Shown: positions 1 to 13,300 of the stretch, piece after piece
How positions within the stretch are numbered: the stretch's first letter is position 1
How the letters are laid out: every line of letters begins with the position of its first letter
NCBI GenBank assembly: GCA_031763025.1
Contig: JASSKH010000026.1
Span: 868,001-932,000 of the forward strand
DNA length: 64,000 nucleotides
Direction: 5' to 3'
Source: Macrocystis pyrifera
Taxonomy: Eukaryota; Sar; Phaeophyceae; Laminariales; Laminariaceae
Program-made: the position numbers and the translations under genes
The notes under the pieces: model-generated
Told to the model about the DNA's origin: nothing
Database searches by the model: none
What the model saw: the letters and a program-made list of their open reading frames with translations, nothing else

Positions 1-30
1 ATGACGCAACGCATGTAGGCAAAACTTTTG

Positions 31-531
31 CTATCGGCTGTCGGCAGGCATGCGTACCTGTTCCGTCCATGTTCCCAGGTAAAGCGGCCCGGAACCAGCT
101 CGAAACAGGTGGGCCACTCTCGCGATGTTCCCTCCAGAGATCACCCATCCAGCGCACGCCGAGATCAGAGCGAACGCGATCGACACCCGGAGTGCTGAAG
201 CCGTTCTCGTCTTCCTCGGAATGAGCGGCGAGGACGAGATCGCACTGAAGCTGGGCACTCGCTGTGGTAAAGGGCGGCCCCTTTGGATCCTGCGGTCAGC
301 ACAGCCGCTGCTACTGCTGCTGTGCCGTGCAAGGTCGGGCGCTGACGAGGCTCCTGGTTGAGAATAAAGGCTGTTCGTACCGGCATCATCGGAAGTTTGC
401 GGGCCTGTGTTTGCCGGAGCGCGCCTCAATGATCCTGAACTGCTGCTGCTGCTTCTTTTTGTTACATTGTTGCTGCTGTTGCTGCGACACATGCCACCGA
501 CGTGCTCGTCGTACGGCACTGGTGATTGCAC
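31..531 (-). CDS. Hypothetical Ser-rich protein with one membrane segment (doubtful)
   Basis: An open frame of 166 codons with no family I recognise. The N-terminal half is Ser/Asn-rich and is written largely by CAG/CTG-type triplet repeats, which can keep a frame open by chance. The C-terminal part contains a plausible transmembrane helix (SIAFALISACAGWVISGG) preceded by basic residues. It would be transcribed divergently from the ankyrin gene, with about 215 bp between the two starts. No splice sites or homology support it, so it may be a chance frame over low-complexity DNA. Confidence 0.18.
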   Translation of the reverse strand: MQSPVPYDEHVGGMCRSNSSNNVTKRSSSSSSGSLRRAPANTGPQTSDDAGTNSLYSQPGASSAPDLARHSSSSSGCADRRIQRGRPLPQRVPSFSAISSSPLIPRKTRTASALRVSIAFALISACAGWVISGGNIARVAHLFRAGSGPLYLGTWTEQVRMPADSR

Positions 532-746
532 CAGCGACCAGCCAGGGCGAGAACAAGCAAGTGTACAAACAAAGCTTCAACCAAAAAAGTTAGAAATGAA
601 ATTTAGTTTGAATGAACAGCCTGAAGGTTGTGTACATATTGCGGAGGCTTTTGGGTTCGAATCAAGCCCCCTCGCACCCTCGACCGACCCGGTTGTCAGA
701 GCACCAGATCATTCTGAATCTTCGATCCGCGCCCAACGCCCAGCGC

Positions 747-2659
747 ATGGCCCGACACGAGAGCTCGACCTTGCCAGCGTCGACCGCCTTGCATGACGCA
801 GCTGGCACCGGGGATGGTGAAGCAGTAGCCAGTCTATTGTCGCGCCACGGTGCAGAGATAGACGTGGATGTCAGAATCTGTGAACAACGCCACTACGCCC
901 TCTACACCAACGGCGTAACAGCGCTTCACGTCGCCGCCCAGAGAGGATACCTTGAGGTAGTTCTGGCTCTGCTGGAGGGTGGAGCAGGGCCAAATGGGGG
1001 TTGGCAAGAATTATACCTGGACGACGTTGAAGGCACTACTGGCGACTGGCATTACTGGCGCGACCGTGTGTGTGACAACGATCCTACCCCCCTACACGAG
1101 GCAGTAGTGCACGGGCATGTGGAGATCGTTCGAGCCCTCTTGGCCAACGGGGCCAGAAGGAACGCTCGTGCGTCCATGGCGAAGTGCCGTTCCGTCCAAC
1201 CAAGCGGCGGCAAAATGGCCTCCAAGCACGTCAAAGGAGGACACGTCCCGCTGCACTTCGCCGCTTGCTCGGGCCAGGTTGAGGTGGTGCACGCCCTCGT
1301 GGAAGCCGGTGCGAACGTGAACATACTAGGCGGAAGCCGGGCAGAGACACCCCTTCACATAGCCACTCGGCACGGGCACACGGGTGTCATGCTGGCTCTT
1401 CTTCGCAGGAGAGCCGATATTAACGCGGGCGACCGCGACAATAGGACGGCCTTGCACGCGGCGGAATCTGTACCCGCGCTAGAGTTTCTGCTGGCTGCGG
1501 GGGCAGATAGGAACGGGTGGGCAACGTATTGTGCGCCGCCTCTTCCCGCGAACACCCCGATCGGACGTCTGTGCAACAAGACCCACGTACTATGGTCGAG
1601 CGCAGCCGAAGTCAGGGAAGCGACGGCGCTCGTACAGGCAATTCTTCGTCTCGGGGCGGACACGGTTCCAAAAACGCAAAGTACATCAAGAAGGTCGTTC
1701 AACACGGCGGCCTCTGCATGCTCGCCGCTTTCCGCAATTCCCGCCCGTGACCACCCTCAGAGCGCGCCGCCGGAGGGCAGTGATAGCACGTCACCGTTGT
1801 GGTCCAAGTGCGCCGCGCCCGACTCCTCCGTCGACTGCAAACCTCCGCGCAGCTCCCCCGGTCCCGCGTCGGGTTTAATCCTTGAAGGCAAGGCAATCCC
1901 CCCTGGCTGTACGCGGAGCACTGATCCGACCGACGCTTTATCTTCTTCCTCCAGATCCTCCAAATCGACGGACGACGACCCCCCCTTCGCAACAAAGCCC
2001 GTCGCGGAAGGACCCTCGACGACGCAAACAAGTGTGCTGTTTTGCGCGGCGAAAAAAAAAACGGCGTCCCCGGCATCGTCGCCGCTCTTCTCGACGCCGG
2101 GATAAATCCGAAAGAGCGCGACCAAGAGGGTGTAACCGCCGCGCATTACGCCGCCCAAGAAGGTCACTTGGAAACCCTCCGTCTTCTCCTGCTCGCCGGG
2201 GCGGACGTGGACGCTACCATCCGCCGCGAAAAGTGGACACCGCTCCACGTCGCCTGCTACTGCGACCGCTTGGATTGTGTCGTGGAGCTTCTGCGGCATG
2301 GAGCGAATCCGAAGGCGCAGTGTTTTCTGCCCGGGCCCAGCCTTAAATGCAGCGCCTCCGCCCCGAGAAATCGGTACCGAACGCCGCTCGAAATGGTCGG
2401 TTTGCGGTGGTACTCCTCCAACCCGAGAGGACGCAGCGCTTCTATTCCGACACACGAAGAAGATGAGGTCGAACACGAGGGCTGTGGGGAGGGGAAGCCT
2501 ATCGGTACGAGGCTTCTTTCTCGTCCACGACGCGCAAGCGTGTGTGTTGTGGAAGTATTGCTTGGTGTTCTCACATATATGCAGTTTTGTTCCTACTCGT
2601 GTCGGCGTCGTGTTTCATTTCGAGTTGCTTCGTCATTGTGTCGGGGAGTTCGGATTTGA
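747..2659 (+). CDS. Ankyrin-repeat protein, reading frame broken at an A10 run
   Basis: Encodes about nine ankyrin repeats, recognisable by TPLH/TALH..A and LL..GA(D/N) signatures. Examples are TALHVAAQRGYLEVVLALL (from about nt 918), TPLHEAVVHGHVEIVRALL, VPLHFAACSGQVEVVHALV and TPLHIATRHGH. The start chosen is the ATG at 747, just before the first repeat; an earlier in-frame ATG at 612 adds 45 residues unlike the family. The first frame stops at 2105, but the next repeat continues in another frame from the A10 run at 2052-2061: LFCAAKK then NGVPGIVAALLDAG, followed by two more good repeats. The continuing frame ends at 2659. The total would be about 635 residues if the run length is wrong. 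A Ser/Pro-rich linker (about 1700-2030) separates repeat groups. Ankyrin repeats mediate protein-protein binding; the partner is unknown. No introns are needed. Confidence 0.75.
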
Positions 2660-3154
2660 TCTGTATCGTGGTCCTCCCTGAAACTGCGTTTCTTAGCTAC
2701 TGTAGTGATGGGCTTCTCTCCCCTGGATGAGCGGCGTGCCGATTGTTACTACAACCAGCGGTACATCTATCTGAAATTCTAGCGCTGTCCGTGCATTGTC
2801 CCACCGTGAGGCGTTCTTATTTCCTCACTCTTGGCCTTCCCTCTCTCGTAGCTCGCGCCTCCTGTAGACGCCTTAACCTCGTCCTCTAAAGTTTCCATTT
2901 TTTTTCCGGAAAAGTATTGGTCCGTACCCACTATTCTCCCTTCACCGGCTTCGTCTTACACCTAACAGCAGGAGAACCGGCAACAGCAACAGCGGCAGCA
3001 GGCCCTGGGGGATATCGAGGCACAAGCGTGACCATCCGCAACGCCATCCGCCGTGTCTTGCGGCGCGAGGATCGCTGGCGTAGAAGAGGAGGCATCGTCG
3101 TTTTCCAGGCGCTCCTCACCAAACACATGATGAGGACAAAAATGCGGACTGCGA

Positions 3155-3217
3155 ACGCCACCACCACGACCACCACCATCACCACCATCACCACCACCAC
3201 TACCACCACCCTGCCAT
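3155..3217. repeat. ACC/ATC trinucleotide microsatellite
   Basis: An imperfect run of ACC units interrupted by ATC and ACG. It makes a Thr-rich frame on one strand and a Val-rich frame on the other, neither of which looks like a gene. Confidence 0.8.
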
Positions 3218-3639
3218 CATCCGCGATGACCCTCATGAAAATCGAACTTGCGACTGGCCTCAGAGCGTCAACTACTACTGCCGACAGATTTCAGGGTCGA
3301 ACTGACGTTTTTCCTGACGAATCTTATCGCGGAGCAGAACTCTTGGGAGGTAGCCCGACGTCGCCAGTGTGTGTAAGATGATCAAACATGCGAAAGAGGG
3401 CGGCGGTGGCAAGCAAGAGCCAAGCACGGTGGAATCAAACGATCGGGACAGTCTGTTGGGTGCTCTTGCGTGGCTGATGGATGTATCGTGGGGGAAGAAG
3501 ATGCTGTTTCGGCAGATTGTCATGTGTTTGTAGTCAAAAGCCCGATACGAAGGTGTTACCTACCGGCACTGAGCTACCAGAGGTAACGGGGCGATCGAGT
3601 ACCCAGCCTGTGGTAAGCCTTATGATCCACTTGAAGTTG

Positions 3640-3860
3640 TCATCTATGTGCAACTCCGCTTCACAAGCGGTTCTTAGTAGGGTGCAGCTCACCCTTCATG
3701 CGACTCGCCGAACACCTCACGGCGCTTCTTCACCCTTGGTGCAAGCAATGCCTGCCTGGTCGGTGAAAGCCAGATGTCCTCCGTCCCGGCATTTGTAGGG
3801 ATGCGAGGGTCTATGGTCATACGACTACGGCCATGCATGATGTCGAGTACCCCCCCCCCC
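3640..3860 (+). repeat. Poly-C-tailed dispersed repeat, copy a
   Basis: One of seven copies of a roughly 200-bp family. Shared landmarks in order: AAGCGGTTCTTAGTAGGGTG, ATGCGACTCGCC, a segment around TTGGTGCAAGCAATG, GGGATGCGAGGGTCTATGGT, ACTACGGCCATGCATGA, then a pure C run of 10 or more. Other copies lie at about 10612-10945, 12090-12335, 12620-12830, 15385-15640, 19100-19225 and 33855-34075. No coding capacity is shared between copies. Confidence 0.8.
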
Positions 3861-5924
3861 CCTCCTCTGAACGGCGAGGTCTTTGGGACGTATCCGTTGA
3901 CGGGTCTCGTGCCGACGCCGAATGTGAAAGTGTTACCTACCGAGCTGCAGGGGTAAAATTACATACCAGGGTATTAAGCTACAGGGGTGAATATCGGCCA
4001 ATTACTCAGCCCAGGGTAAGCCTCACAACACCGACGAGCCACACACGGCCTCCTCGTCTGATCCCAGATCCGACCAAGGCAAGGTGACGGCGCGATGGTA
4101 GGATTTTTGGCTTCGGCGTGCAGGAGGGAAAACGTTCGAGGGAATATACAGTTAGTGTCTGCTGCTCAGATAGTTCGCGGGTCCGAAATTAGTTGGAAGT
4201 GCGGCAGGTTGTCTTGCGGCTGGCAATGCACTCCTAGGGGTGGTAGGTAGTGTATCAAAGTCGTAATACTGCAGTTGGGGATACAGTCGTAGTGGTCGTG
4301 GATGTAGTCGTGGATAGTAGACCCACCCATATATAGATCACAGAGCACCAGCACACCGGTGAGGTTGGTTTGAGGTCGGTCAGCGAAGAGCGTCGTCGAC
4401 CGCGGACATGCCATACCTGGCACGTGCTTGCATGCCCGTCGCTTCGGGTCCGACGATCCTAGCCAGATTGAATCGGCCTGAATGTTGGTCGGCCTTCCGA
4501 CATGACCGCGTATATGTGCACTCTTTTTGTAGCAAGCAGCAGTGCTCACTGCACTCTCGTCCGGTACTACGCAAGGGTTAGGATTGAGGGTAAGGTTTAT
4601 CGTTCGGGTTAGGAAAACCTATCATACGCGTTGCGATAAATGTTGGATGTCGAAACCGAGCCATGCCTCTACAGTGTGTTGGAGGAGGGAACTAGTGGGC
4701 CCTACACTTTTTGACTGGCGGGACTCCCTATCTGAGGAGCTATCCGAGGAACTATCTGAGGAACGGCCTTATATGTTTGCCCCCCCCCTTTGTATGGTGG
4801 TGGTATGCCTACTGTAGCTATGAAGATTGTACTATTCGTGAAAATTCTGGACTTTGAAGCCCATACAAGTATAATGCCAGTTGACGCGCAGTTACGTGGA
4901 CTCTTGGAATGATGCGTGTCGGGGTATACAGCAAAGTTCGAGGCTCATAACTTGTTGAAAAGATGTGTGTCGACGCCCTGCATCTCTTTTCACAGAGACC
5001 AAGAGTCTCGACACGCATCACATTCCACCAACAATGTGTATCAAAACTGGGTTTTGGATCTGGTACGCGTATCGGGCTCCCTCCTCATGTGAGTATCTGA
5101 TAAAATGAAGACCCCCCCCCCCCCCCTACAGCACCATGCCTCTCGCAAGGTATCAACCGTACGTGCTTAGGCCGAACGACCACAGCCATCATCGGGCCGG
5201 CCTGGTGAGTACTGTTTGACATAGTATCGTAAGTTTCAATATCTCGGACTTTCTATAATACTTCGTGCCACAGGGTATATACAAACAGAAGTATCGAACG
5301 CTTTTTTTTACCTCCGCCCCCTGGCTGTACTGAACGAAAACTTTCAAGTTTGTGCTATTAATAGGTAAGGCGTACCTGCACCGGGGTAGGTTTTGGGCGG
5401 CGTTCCTAACGTACCTAAAGCTTAAGTAAGATACTCGTATTGAGGCCGTATCGTATTCAATTCTCGTTCAATATGCGCTCATCAAATATCACTACTGGTG
5501 TATGCATGTGTTGTGTACATCATCAGCCCTCGCAGGTCTTTCGTCCCGTGCACTACAGTATGTAGGGCGAAGGCGAGCTCGTATTTCGTCAATAGCCATT
5601 TTTATACCGTCAACTAACTTGCGTGAAACATCCCCGATACAACCCTTTTCTGTCTAAAGTTCCCTGGAACACAATCGACTTTCAACATGCAGAGAACCCC
5701 GAGCTAAAGCAAGTGGGGAATACCTGCTAAGTATACATACCTGGTACGCCTTTTGCACGCGAGTTTTTAAGCCAAGACAAACATGAAACGTGAAAAAAGA
5801 ATATCACGAACGAGTTCCTTAACCCTTTTTGCATCTGCAAAAAAAAAAAAACCCCGACTCGAACTTCACCGTCCAGAAATGTACATGGTTCGTCCCCAAA
5901 ACGAGGGTCAATTTTCACGCATCG

Positions 5925-6130
5925 AACAGATCATCTACAGTAGATGATTTAGAGCGTAGATCTCAACCTGCCGTTCTGAGGTGCTGTACGGGATTTATAT
6001 AGTGCAAGTCCAACCCCTGCAGGAATGTGTTATAGATTATGCAGATCATTACGGCTCCCATCCGTCAACGTAAGCTAGATCATAGTGCAGGTCAGGGATC
6101 TATCTTCCCTGAAAGATGTACGATATTAAA
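5925..6130 (-). repeat. GATC-rich dispersed repeat copy
   Basis: Shares ordered landmarks with copies near 8930-9140 and 44440-44735, in the opposite orientation: GATCATCTACAGTAGATGAT, then a CAACCTGCCG segment, then TTATGCAGATCATTACGG. This copy is diverged. Confidence 0.5.
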
Positions 6131-7317
6131 TGAAGTAGGAATCGACTATGTGCCCGAGGTGCGGCAAATTTCGAAAAAAGAGATCAACACATTAGAATGA
6201 TTGTAGCGGTGGCTGTTTCTTGTTTCCCGTTTACGGAGCTCCCCGCGGACATTGTGAAAGGGAGAAAATGGCATTGTGAAGATGCTTGCGTACAAGGAGA
6301 GGTTTTTACAACTTGGCCCACAGCTTCGACGAAGTGATAAAGAGACATGGCACCAGGTGCTCGACTTTAAATGAACCCTACCTACCGCTAACCCCGATTG
6401 CCTGAGACAAGAATCAGAAAAGGAAGATGCAACGAGGAGGTACGTGGGCTATCATGAACGAAACAATTCCGTCGCGCACATCGAACTTAACTTCGGGCAC
6501 ATACACGCTGCTTTGAGGACCACGCACAGCGTCTAAACGGAGGGAAATTCTTAAGCAGTCGTGTGTAAAGAGGCTCATCCCATTGTTTGTTGATTTGAAG
6601 TCGCGCCAGGAGGCGTATAGCTTATATTGATGCGCCTCTTCGGAACCACGGGCTAGGTTGTGGCAATGAGCAAATGTGACATCAACAATAACAACAACAG
6701 ACAACAGCTACAATCAATCGCGTGAAAAAAAAAAGACAAGTTTCCGCGTTTCTTGGAGGCGCACTCGCTCCATCGCGAAATCACCGCAGCTTCTCCGCCC
6801 ATTCTTCGGGGTCAAATCAGACAGAACAAGGCCTCGAGGCTACTGCTACAGCGCGCACCGGAAGGCGACGCACAATCCAACCTCTTCTTAAAAATTGTAG
6901 CTGACTGTACCATCTACGCTTACCGAAGTGCGCTTGGGCTACGGATTGACCACGTCACATCGAGCTTGGTTTCAATATCGATAGCGACCATAGCGTAGCC
7001 CCACCCCCCCTCCCCGTTTTCCTCCCCTCGAACAAAGGCTTTCAGTCCTTCACTCGAACAAAAGTTGTCGAGTCCTGCGCGCAACCATGGACCACTTTCT
7101 TAGTTCTCTCGCTCAAACAAACGTTATCACAATTCAGTTCTACCCTGAAACACAAGCTCTTAAAGCAAAAAAAAAAATATGTGCTACAAAATGCCTGTCC
7201 CCGAGTACTTAAAACTCACGAAGAAGCCGACATCACAGAGCAGAGGCTTCCAAAAAGTTGGGCCATTATTTTTCGACGGGAAGACTCCCCGTTTGAAAGC
7301 CAAGCCCGCACTCCTAG

Positions 7318-10300
7318 CTACAGGTCTAGCAGCAGACGCGTCGGGTCTTGGACCTTCAGGGCGACGGATTTGAGGAAGGTGACCGCCTCCCGACCGTCGA
7401 TGAGTCGGTGGTCGTAGGTCAGCGCCAGGTACATCATGGGCCTCGCTACCACCTGGCCCTGTAGACCCAAGCAGGGTAAGGTACCGTCACAAGCAAACGA
7501 GGTTTTGTTGACGGTCAGAAGGCATGTGTGTGTGTGGGTGGGGTGACAACACGACGCGAGCACCGGCATCGTTCGTTACAAGCAACGGGATTTTTGAAAC
7601 GGTCAAAAAACGGTTGCGTGTGTGCGTACTAGATGAAAGCACGGCATGAGTACCGCTTCGGTTACAAGCGACGGGATTTTGTCGACGGCCAGAAGGCATT
7701 AATGCGTGGTGGTGGTGGTGGTGGTGGTGGTGGTGTGAAGACGCAAGTCGGTGAGCCAAGCACGCTCACATGCTATCCACGACAAGTAGAAGTATTTGCC
7801 TGATTCCGACGGAACCAGGACCAGCGTAGCAATCATCGTATGCACCCCCAACCATCGGACCATCGAGTTTTTCAACCTTTTTAAAAGCTGCAATTTTCGT
7901 CCCAATTCCATTTCCGAGTGCTTTTTCGTCTCCCCGAAAAGTCGTTCCGAAAAATCGTGCAGTTCTGAAACAGTAGCAACGGTTAAAACGGTTGCAAATT
8001 CCTTTTCGTGAAGTGCTACGAGTACTAGGCAAAAGGATCTCTGAGAATTTTTGTATTTTATTATCCCCACTAAAAAATTGCAGGCAGTTTTCTCCCCGGA
8101 AAGCGGCGTGCAGCTCTCAAAACAAATAGAGTAAATATTGAATATCAAAAAAAAAAACGGTTTCAAAACTCACATCAGGGGAAACGACCGCCCTCATCTT
8201 GGTGGCGTGCATGCCGAGAATGGCCGACTGAGGGGGGTTGATGATGGGCGTGCCCATGAGAGACCCGAACACGCCTCCGTTTGAGATGGTGAAAGATCCT
8301 CCCGCCATGTCCTCAAGGGCCAGCGACCCCTTCGCGCGAAGCACGAATGGTGGGTTTTGGAGAAAAGGAGGAAGGGGGAGGGAGGTGGGGGGGGGTGTTA
8401 AGAAACGATCCCTTCTGGTATGAACTTGAGTCACTGTGCAGCCCAATTACTACGGGACAAGATACGAAAAAATGTTCATCACTGTTTAATAGTAGCATAG
8501 ACTATTAATACTATTGCTATTGATAGCTTCAACACGAAAACAAGCAAAACTGGCAAAGCGCGACAACAAATAGCTTGTACGCAGAATATACGTATCGAAA
8601 TGGTCACGCGCAGGTAAATAGTACAAAAAAGAAGAAAAATAGAGCATGTAGCAGAAGGCGCATACAAGCGGTCCGCCTAGCTTCGTTTGGCTTCGCTTGG
8701 GGTTTCGCACGCTTTTCTTCGCATGTGAGAGAACACCCCCTACACTGCTTGGGCCAACTACCAACGGGCCAACTGCCAACGTACTACCCGATCATAGCCC
8801 TGCCCTCCAGTTCCGGCGATGATGCGCGAATAACAAGTAGCCAACACGTCACAACATTTCACGCCTCAGACAGATTATCGACACATCTATTAGTAACACG
8901 CCTTTCAGGGCAGACATATCCCTGATCCGTACGATCTGTAAAGATCTATAGCTCGTGCTGCAAGGTGGGAGTCGTATAATCTGCATGATCTAGGACGTGT
9001 TTCCTGGGCTGACTCTGTGCTATACAGATCCTGCACAGCACCTCATGACGGCAGGTTAGGATCTGGATGATCTATCTGATCTATAGATGATCTGCAATAC
9101 ACAGATAGATAGATCGTGATCTGTCCGACGTGTGCAACATTCCGTTTATCCCACAACAGGACAGCAACAACCCATCGACGTCACGCCGAGCCGAACCGAA
9201 CGGAACCGAGCCGAAATTTACCTCCTTGGCCTTCTGCCCGTACTTGGCGATGGCCTTCTCCACGTCGGCGAAACCTGCTCGATTTTTGGTTGACGGCGTT
9301 GCGAACCCGCGGTTTGAACAAAACGTCACCGGTGGCAGAAAACCAAAACACAAAAACGACACACGGACGGCATGAAGACACAATGACTCACCCCGCAAAC
9401 CCTTTGACGACTATAGCGTACACGCGCAAACCGCTATTACGCGACACGATTTAAACCCCTTTGGAATTGCCCCCACGCCTTTTGGGTTTATCGCACTACT
9501 TCAAGTGCGGGATCATTTTTTGCATTATAGTACGAGGGGACCACACCATGGCCATCAGAACCAAGTACCTGGTAAATTTTCTTTTCGCTAAATTCGGGGG
9601 CTATTAACGGGTCGGGTCATACCTCGCGGATGAGGTGATTCGACCCGTACTGCCGCGCGCGCCCGCTGCTCGTAGATGGTTAATGGCACTAATTACCAAC
9701 CATTGTTTCATTGTTTATATTCGCTTTCCCTCAAAAGGGGCTCCCAGAGGGGCTGGTTGCTGTCGCGCAATCGGTACGTTTGTCGCCAAAAAAGGTAGGC
9801 GCAGCTACTGTAGTTCCAAAGGGCTTCATCAAAATTTGAAGGCGCCGCTGTTTTGCTTCGACGCACCCATGTCTTCGACGTTGCGAAGCACGGGAACGAC
9901 CAGTCCGTTCGGCGATGAAACCGCCACGGAGATGTCCACGTAGTTGCGGTACACGATCTCCTTGGCGGCGTCGTCGATGTCTGCGCCAGCCGCGCAAAAC
10001 GCAAACCACAAAAAAACACACACAGACACGCACACACGATCAACGAACAAACGAACACACGAAAACCAACAAGACACGAGAAACAAGAAACAGCAAAGCA
10101 CACCGCGGGTCGATAAAACGGCGGAAAATTGAGGTCAGAACAAGGCCAGGGAGACAGCAAGGACAGGCCAGGACACTCAGAGGCGGGAAGCTGGAGCAAA
10201 GTGTAGCGGGGATTTCGAGGATATGTACGCGATTCTTCGAACCAGCCGTTGCGAGGCCGTAGGCTTGCCGTTTTCCCGACCGATCCTCCTGCAGAGTGGC

Positions 10301-13300
10301 GCGCAGGTCGAAGACATGGATGGCACAAAAACGCCCTCAAGGTTTTCCGCGCCGTGTACAAAAACCATGAACACCGAGAACCCCATTTGCATGCCGGGTA
10401 TCATGGTTTTCCGCGCCGTCCACCAACACCATGTACGGCGCCCCCTGTACTTGCACGCCGAGTATGCATATATATATGTACAACTCCGAATGCCTTCTAA
10501 GGTGTACGAGTAATCAGCATGTCTTGGTTTTGTGTCGGCCATTGAGTTCGGGGGTTTCAGGATTAGGATCGTAGGGGTAGGGCTAGCGATATGTCACCCC
10601 CCCCCCCTCCCCCACAAGCCACGCCCGCCTCAAAGGCGGTTCTTATTACGAGGGCCCATAGTTAATAGGACCTATGGTATACATAAAAACCCATATATTT
10701 ACCTATTTTTACCAGCAATATTTGGTCCTATTTACTATGGTCCCCCCCTAATAGCAGGATGCTGGTCACTCTTTATGCGACTCGCCCAACACCTGACGGC
10801 GATTCGCGCTTGGTGCGAGCAATGTCTACCTGCTCGTTGAAATCCCGACGTGCTCCGTCTCGGCATGGCAAGGAATACCAGGGTCTATGGTCAAACACGA
10901 AACTACGTCCTCGCATGGTACGAGTACACCCCGCCCCCCAATCTAAGGGGTTGACACTAAAACCAGTACATATTGGTGTACACTGGTATTTCGTGTACTA
11001 AGGCCGTTTCCTACGCGGTTCGATTTTTGAGCTTCAGATTTTGACCCGATGGCATTTTCAGATATGAGCTTGACAAATCGAAAGGGCCTTCCTATGCGGA
11101 AAAATCAGATTTATTGTGCTTGTAGAGATTCGAGCAAACGCCGAGACCAACTGCTGGTTTTGTGATTTGGCGCCGCGAAGAGACGCGCTGGGTGCGCTGC
11201 CCTGCGCGTAGGACCCAAGCGTCCGAGCCCACGCTGACTGCCTCTAGTTTGGTGGCGAAGAGATGTGGCGAGTGCGCTAGAGTCAACCTGTCTTGGTATT
11301 TTGTGTTTGATTTTGTGACTTGACTGCTTCTGCTGCTGCTGTACAGCTGCGGTGTAGTCAACGAGTACGTATCCACGGAGAGGCGCGTGCCAAGTGCTCT
11401 TCTCTTGGGCTCTAGGCCCGAGCCCGCGCCAGCCGGCTCTAGTCTGGCCACGGAGGGACGCGCCGTCCGCGCGTTGAGCGCGAAGCAACGTCGCCATACA
11501 GCTGTATCACCATCCAACTCATCGATCGTTCCGCTGCTGTTTGCTGTCGTGGATAATATCTTGAATTTAGAGAGCATGCCATTTTTCGATTTGAAAATCT
11601 GACGACCCAGGCCGTCGGATTTTGGGCCAAAATCCGACGACTTGGGTCATCGGATTCTCAAATCGAAAAATTTCCGGTCGGATTCTGCATAATCGGACTG
11701 CATAAGTAGGGTGGGTCATTCGATTTTGAGATCGAAAAATACAATTCTGAAGCTCGAAATCGAACCGCATAGGAAACGGCCTAAGAGTGTGCAGAGACAA
11801 CTTTCCAGAGCAAATGTCCAACACTACTCTGAGCGGAAACGTGAGGTCCGTTCAGACATTAATGTGGCGACCAACCGGTCATTATATTTACGCCCATAGC
11901 GGTTTCCATCTGCTGTGCTTCGTAAAATATGCCATTCACTCCCCGAACTCAATGACCGATACTGAGGAGGTAGACAGGAGGTTCACACTGGCAGCGCATT
12001 CAGGGCGTGCAGAGTTACCCGATGCGCAAATAGGTTTGCCCAACACGTCCCAGAGCACCAAGTGGAGGAGGAGGGGGAGGCGTGGGTACCAGGGGGGGGG
12101 GGGGGGGGGGGTGTACTTATTTTCATGCATGGCCGTAGTCGTATGACCATAGACCCTCGCATCCCTACAATGCCGGGACGGAGCGCATCGGGCTTTCACC
12201 GACCAGGTAGACATTACTTGCACCAAGGGCGAAGCGCCGTGAGGTGTTGGGCGAGTCGCACGAAGGGTGAGCTGCATCCTACTAAGAACCGCTTTAGAGG
12301 CGGGTTTTCTTGCATATGGATGACAGCATCAATTCATTGATTTAATTTCTGGCGTGGCCACTTCAGCGAGAGCAATGGGTTTACTATGTAACTGCCCGTG
12401 GGTGCCTCACCATATACACACTACGTGATACGATCATCCCCCTTGTGCGGAGTAAAGGTTCTGCCCGCACAAAAATGATCTAACTTGACCGCCAGTCGGG
12501 GTAACCGCCAAAAAAAAAAAAACGGTACCCTGGCTGTCTAGCTCACGCAGTGAGAGGCGTGTTTTACAGCATCGTCGCCAATCGACACCAACCCAACCTA
12601 TATATACCAGGTATATAACATAGGGGGGGGGGGGGGGTACTCGATATCATGCTTGGCCGTGGTCGTATGCCCATAGACCCTCGCATCCCTACCATGCCGG
12701 GGGGGGGGGGTGAACTCGATATCATGCATGGCCATAGTCGTATAACCATAGACCCTCGCATCCCTACAATGCCGGGACGGAGAACGTCGTGTTTTCACTG
12801 ACCAGGCAGACATTGCCTGCACCAAGGCAAGGGGGGAAGGCGGGGCGGTCACAGGCACCCATGCTCAGAAAACAACAAAACTTACATCCATTGACCGCCG
12901 GCATCTCCCTGAGGGCGTCCGCCGAGGCTTTGACGAAGCAAGACATGAAGCCGAGCTTGATGCCGTGTTTTTTTCCCAAAGTCTTCCTTGTATTCCTTCC
13001 GCATATTCATCAGGTTGGTCATGTCACACTGCGTTGGGCGTAACAAGGGGCGGGGCGTGGTGGGGGCGTGCAACAAGCAGAAGGGGGCGCGAGGGCCAAG
13101 GCGCGGGGTTCAAGCGGGCACCTAGCGAGGTCAACCAAACTTGCTTCCGCAGCGACAACAGTACAAAAAACCCAAGCCCCAACCCCTTTGGCAACCAGGT
13201 CATATACTGCGGTAAAGCAACCAAAACAACGTCAGGTGCGGTCTTATCCACTTGTCTATTGCGCGGGGCAATATTAATCAAAACCCACGATGAGACCCAA

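Larger units (their letters stand above)
2660..7317. other. Gene-poor spacer between ankyrin gene and DLST 3' end
   Basis: I see no supportable gene. The stretch holds an ACC/ATC trinucleotide tract (about 3155-3217), a poly-C dispersed repeat copy (about 3640-3860), several short poly-C and poly-A runs, and a copy of the GATC-rich dispersed family (about 5925-6130). Open frames here are short and low in complexity. The right end would include the 3' untranslated region of DLST. Confidence 0.6.

Noticed and set aside
2917-3381. 154-codon plus-strand frame rich in Thr
   Set aside because: Kept open by an ACC microsatellite; no family similarity and the opposite strand is equally open.
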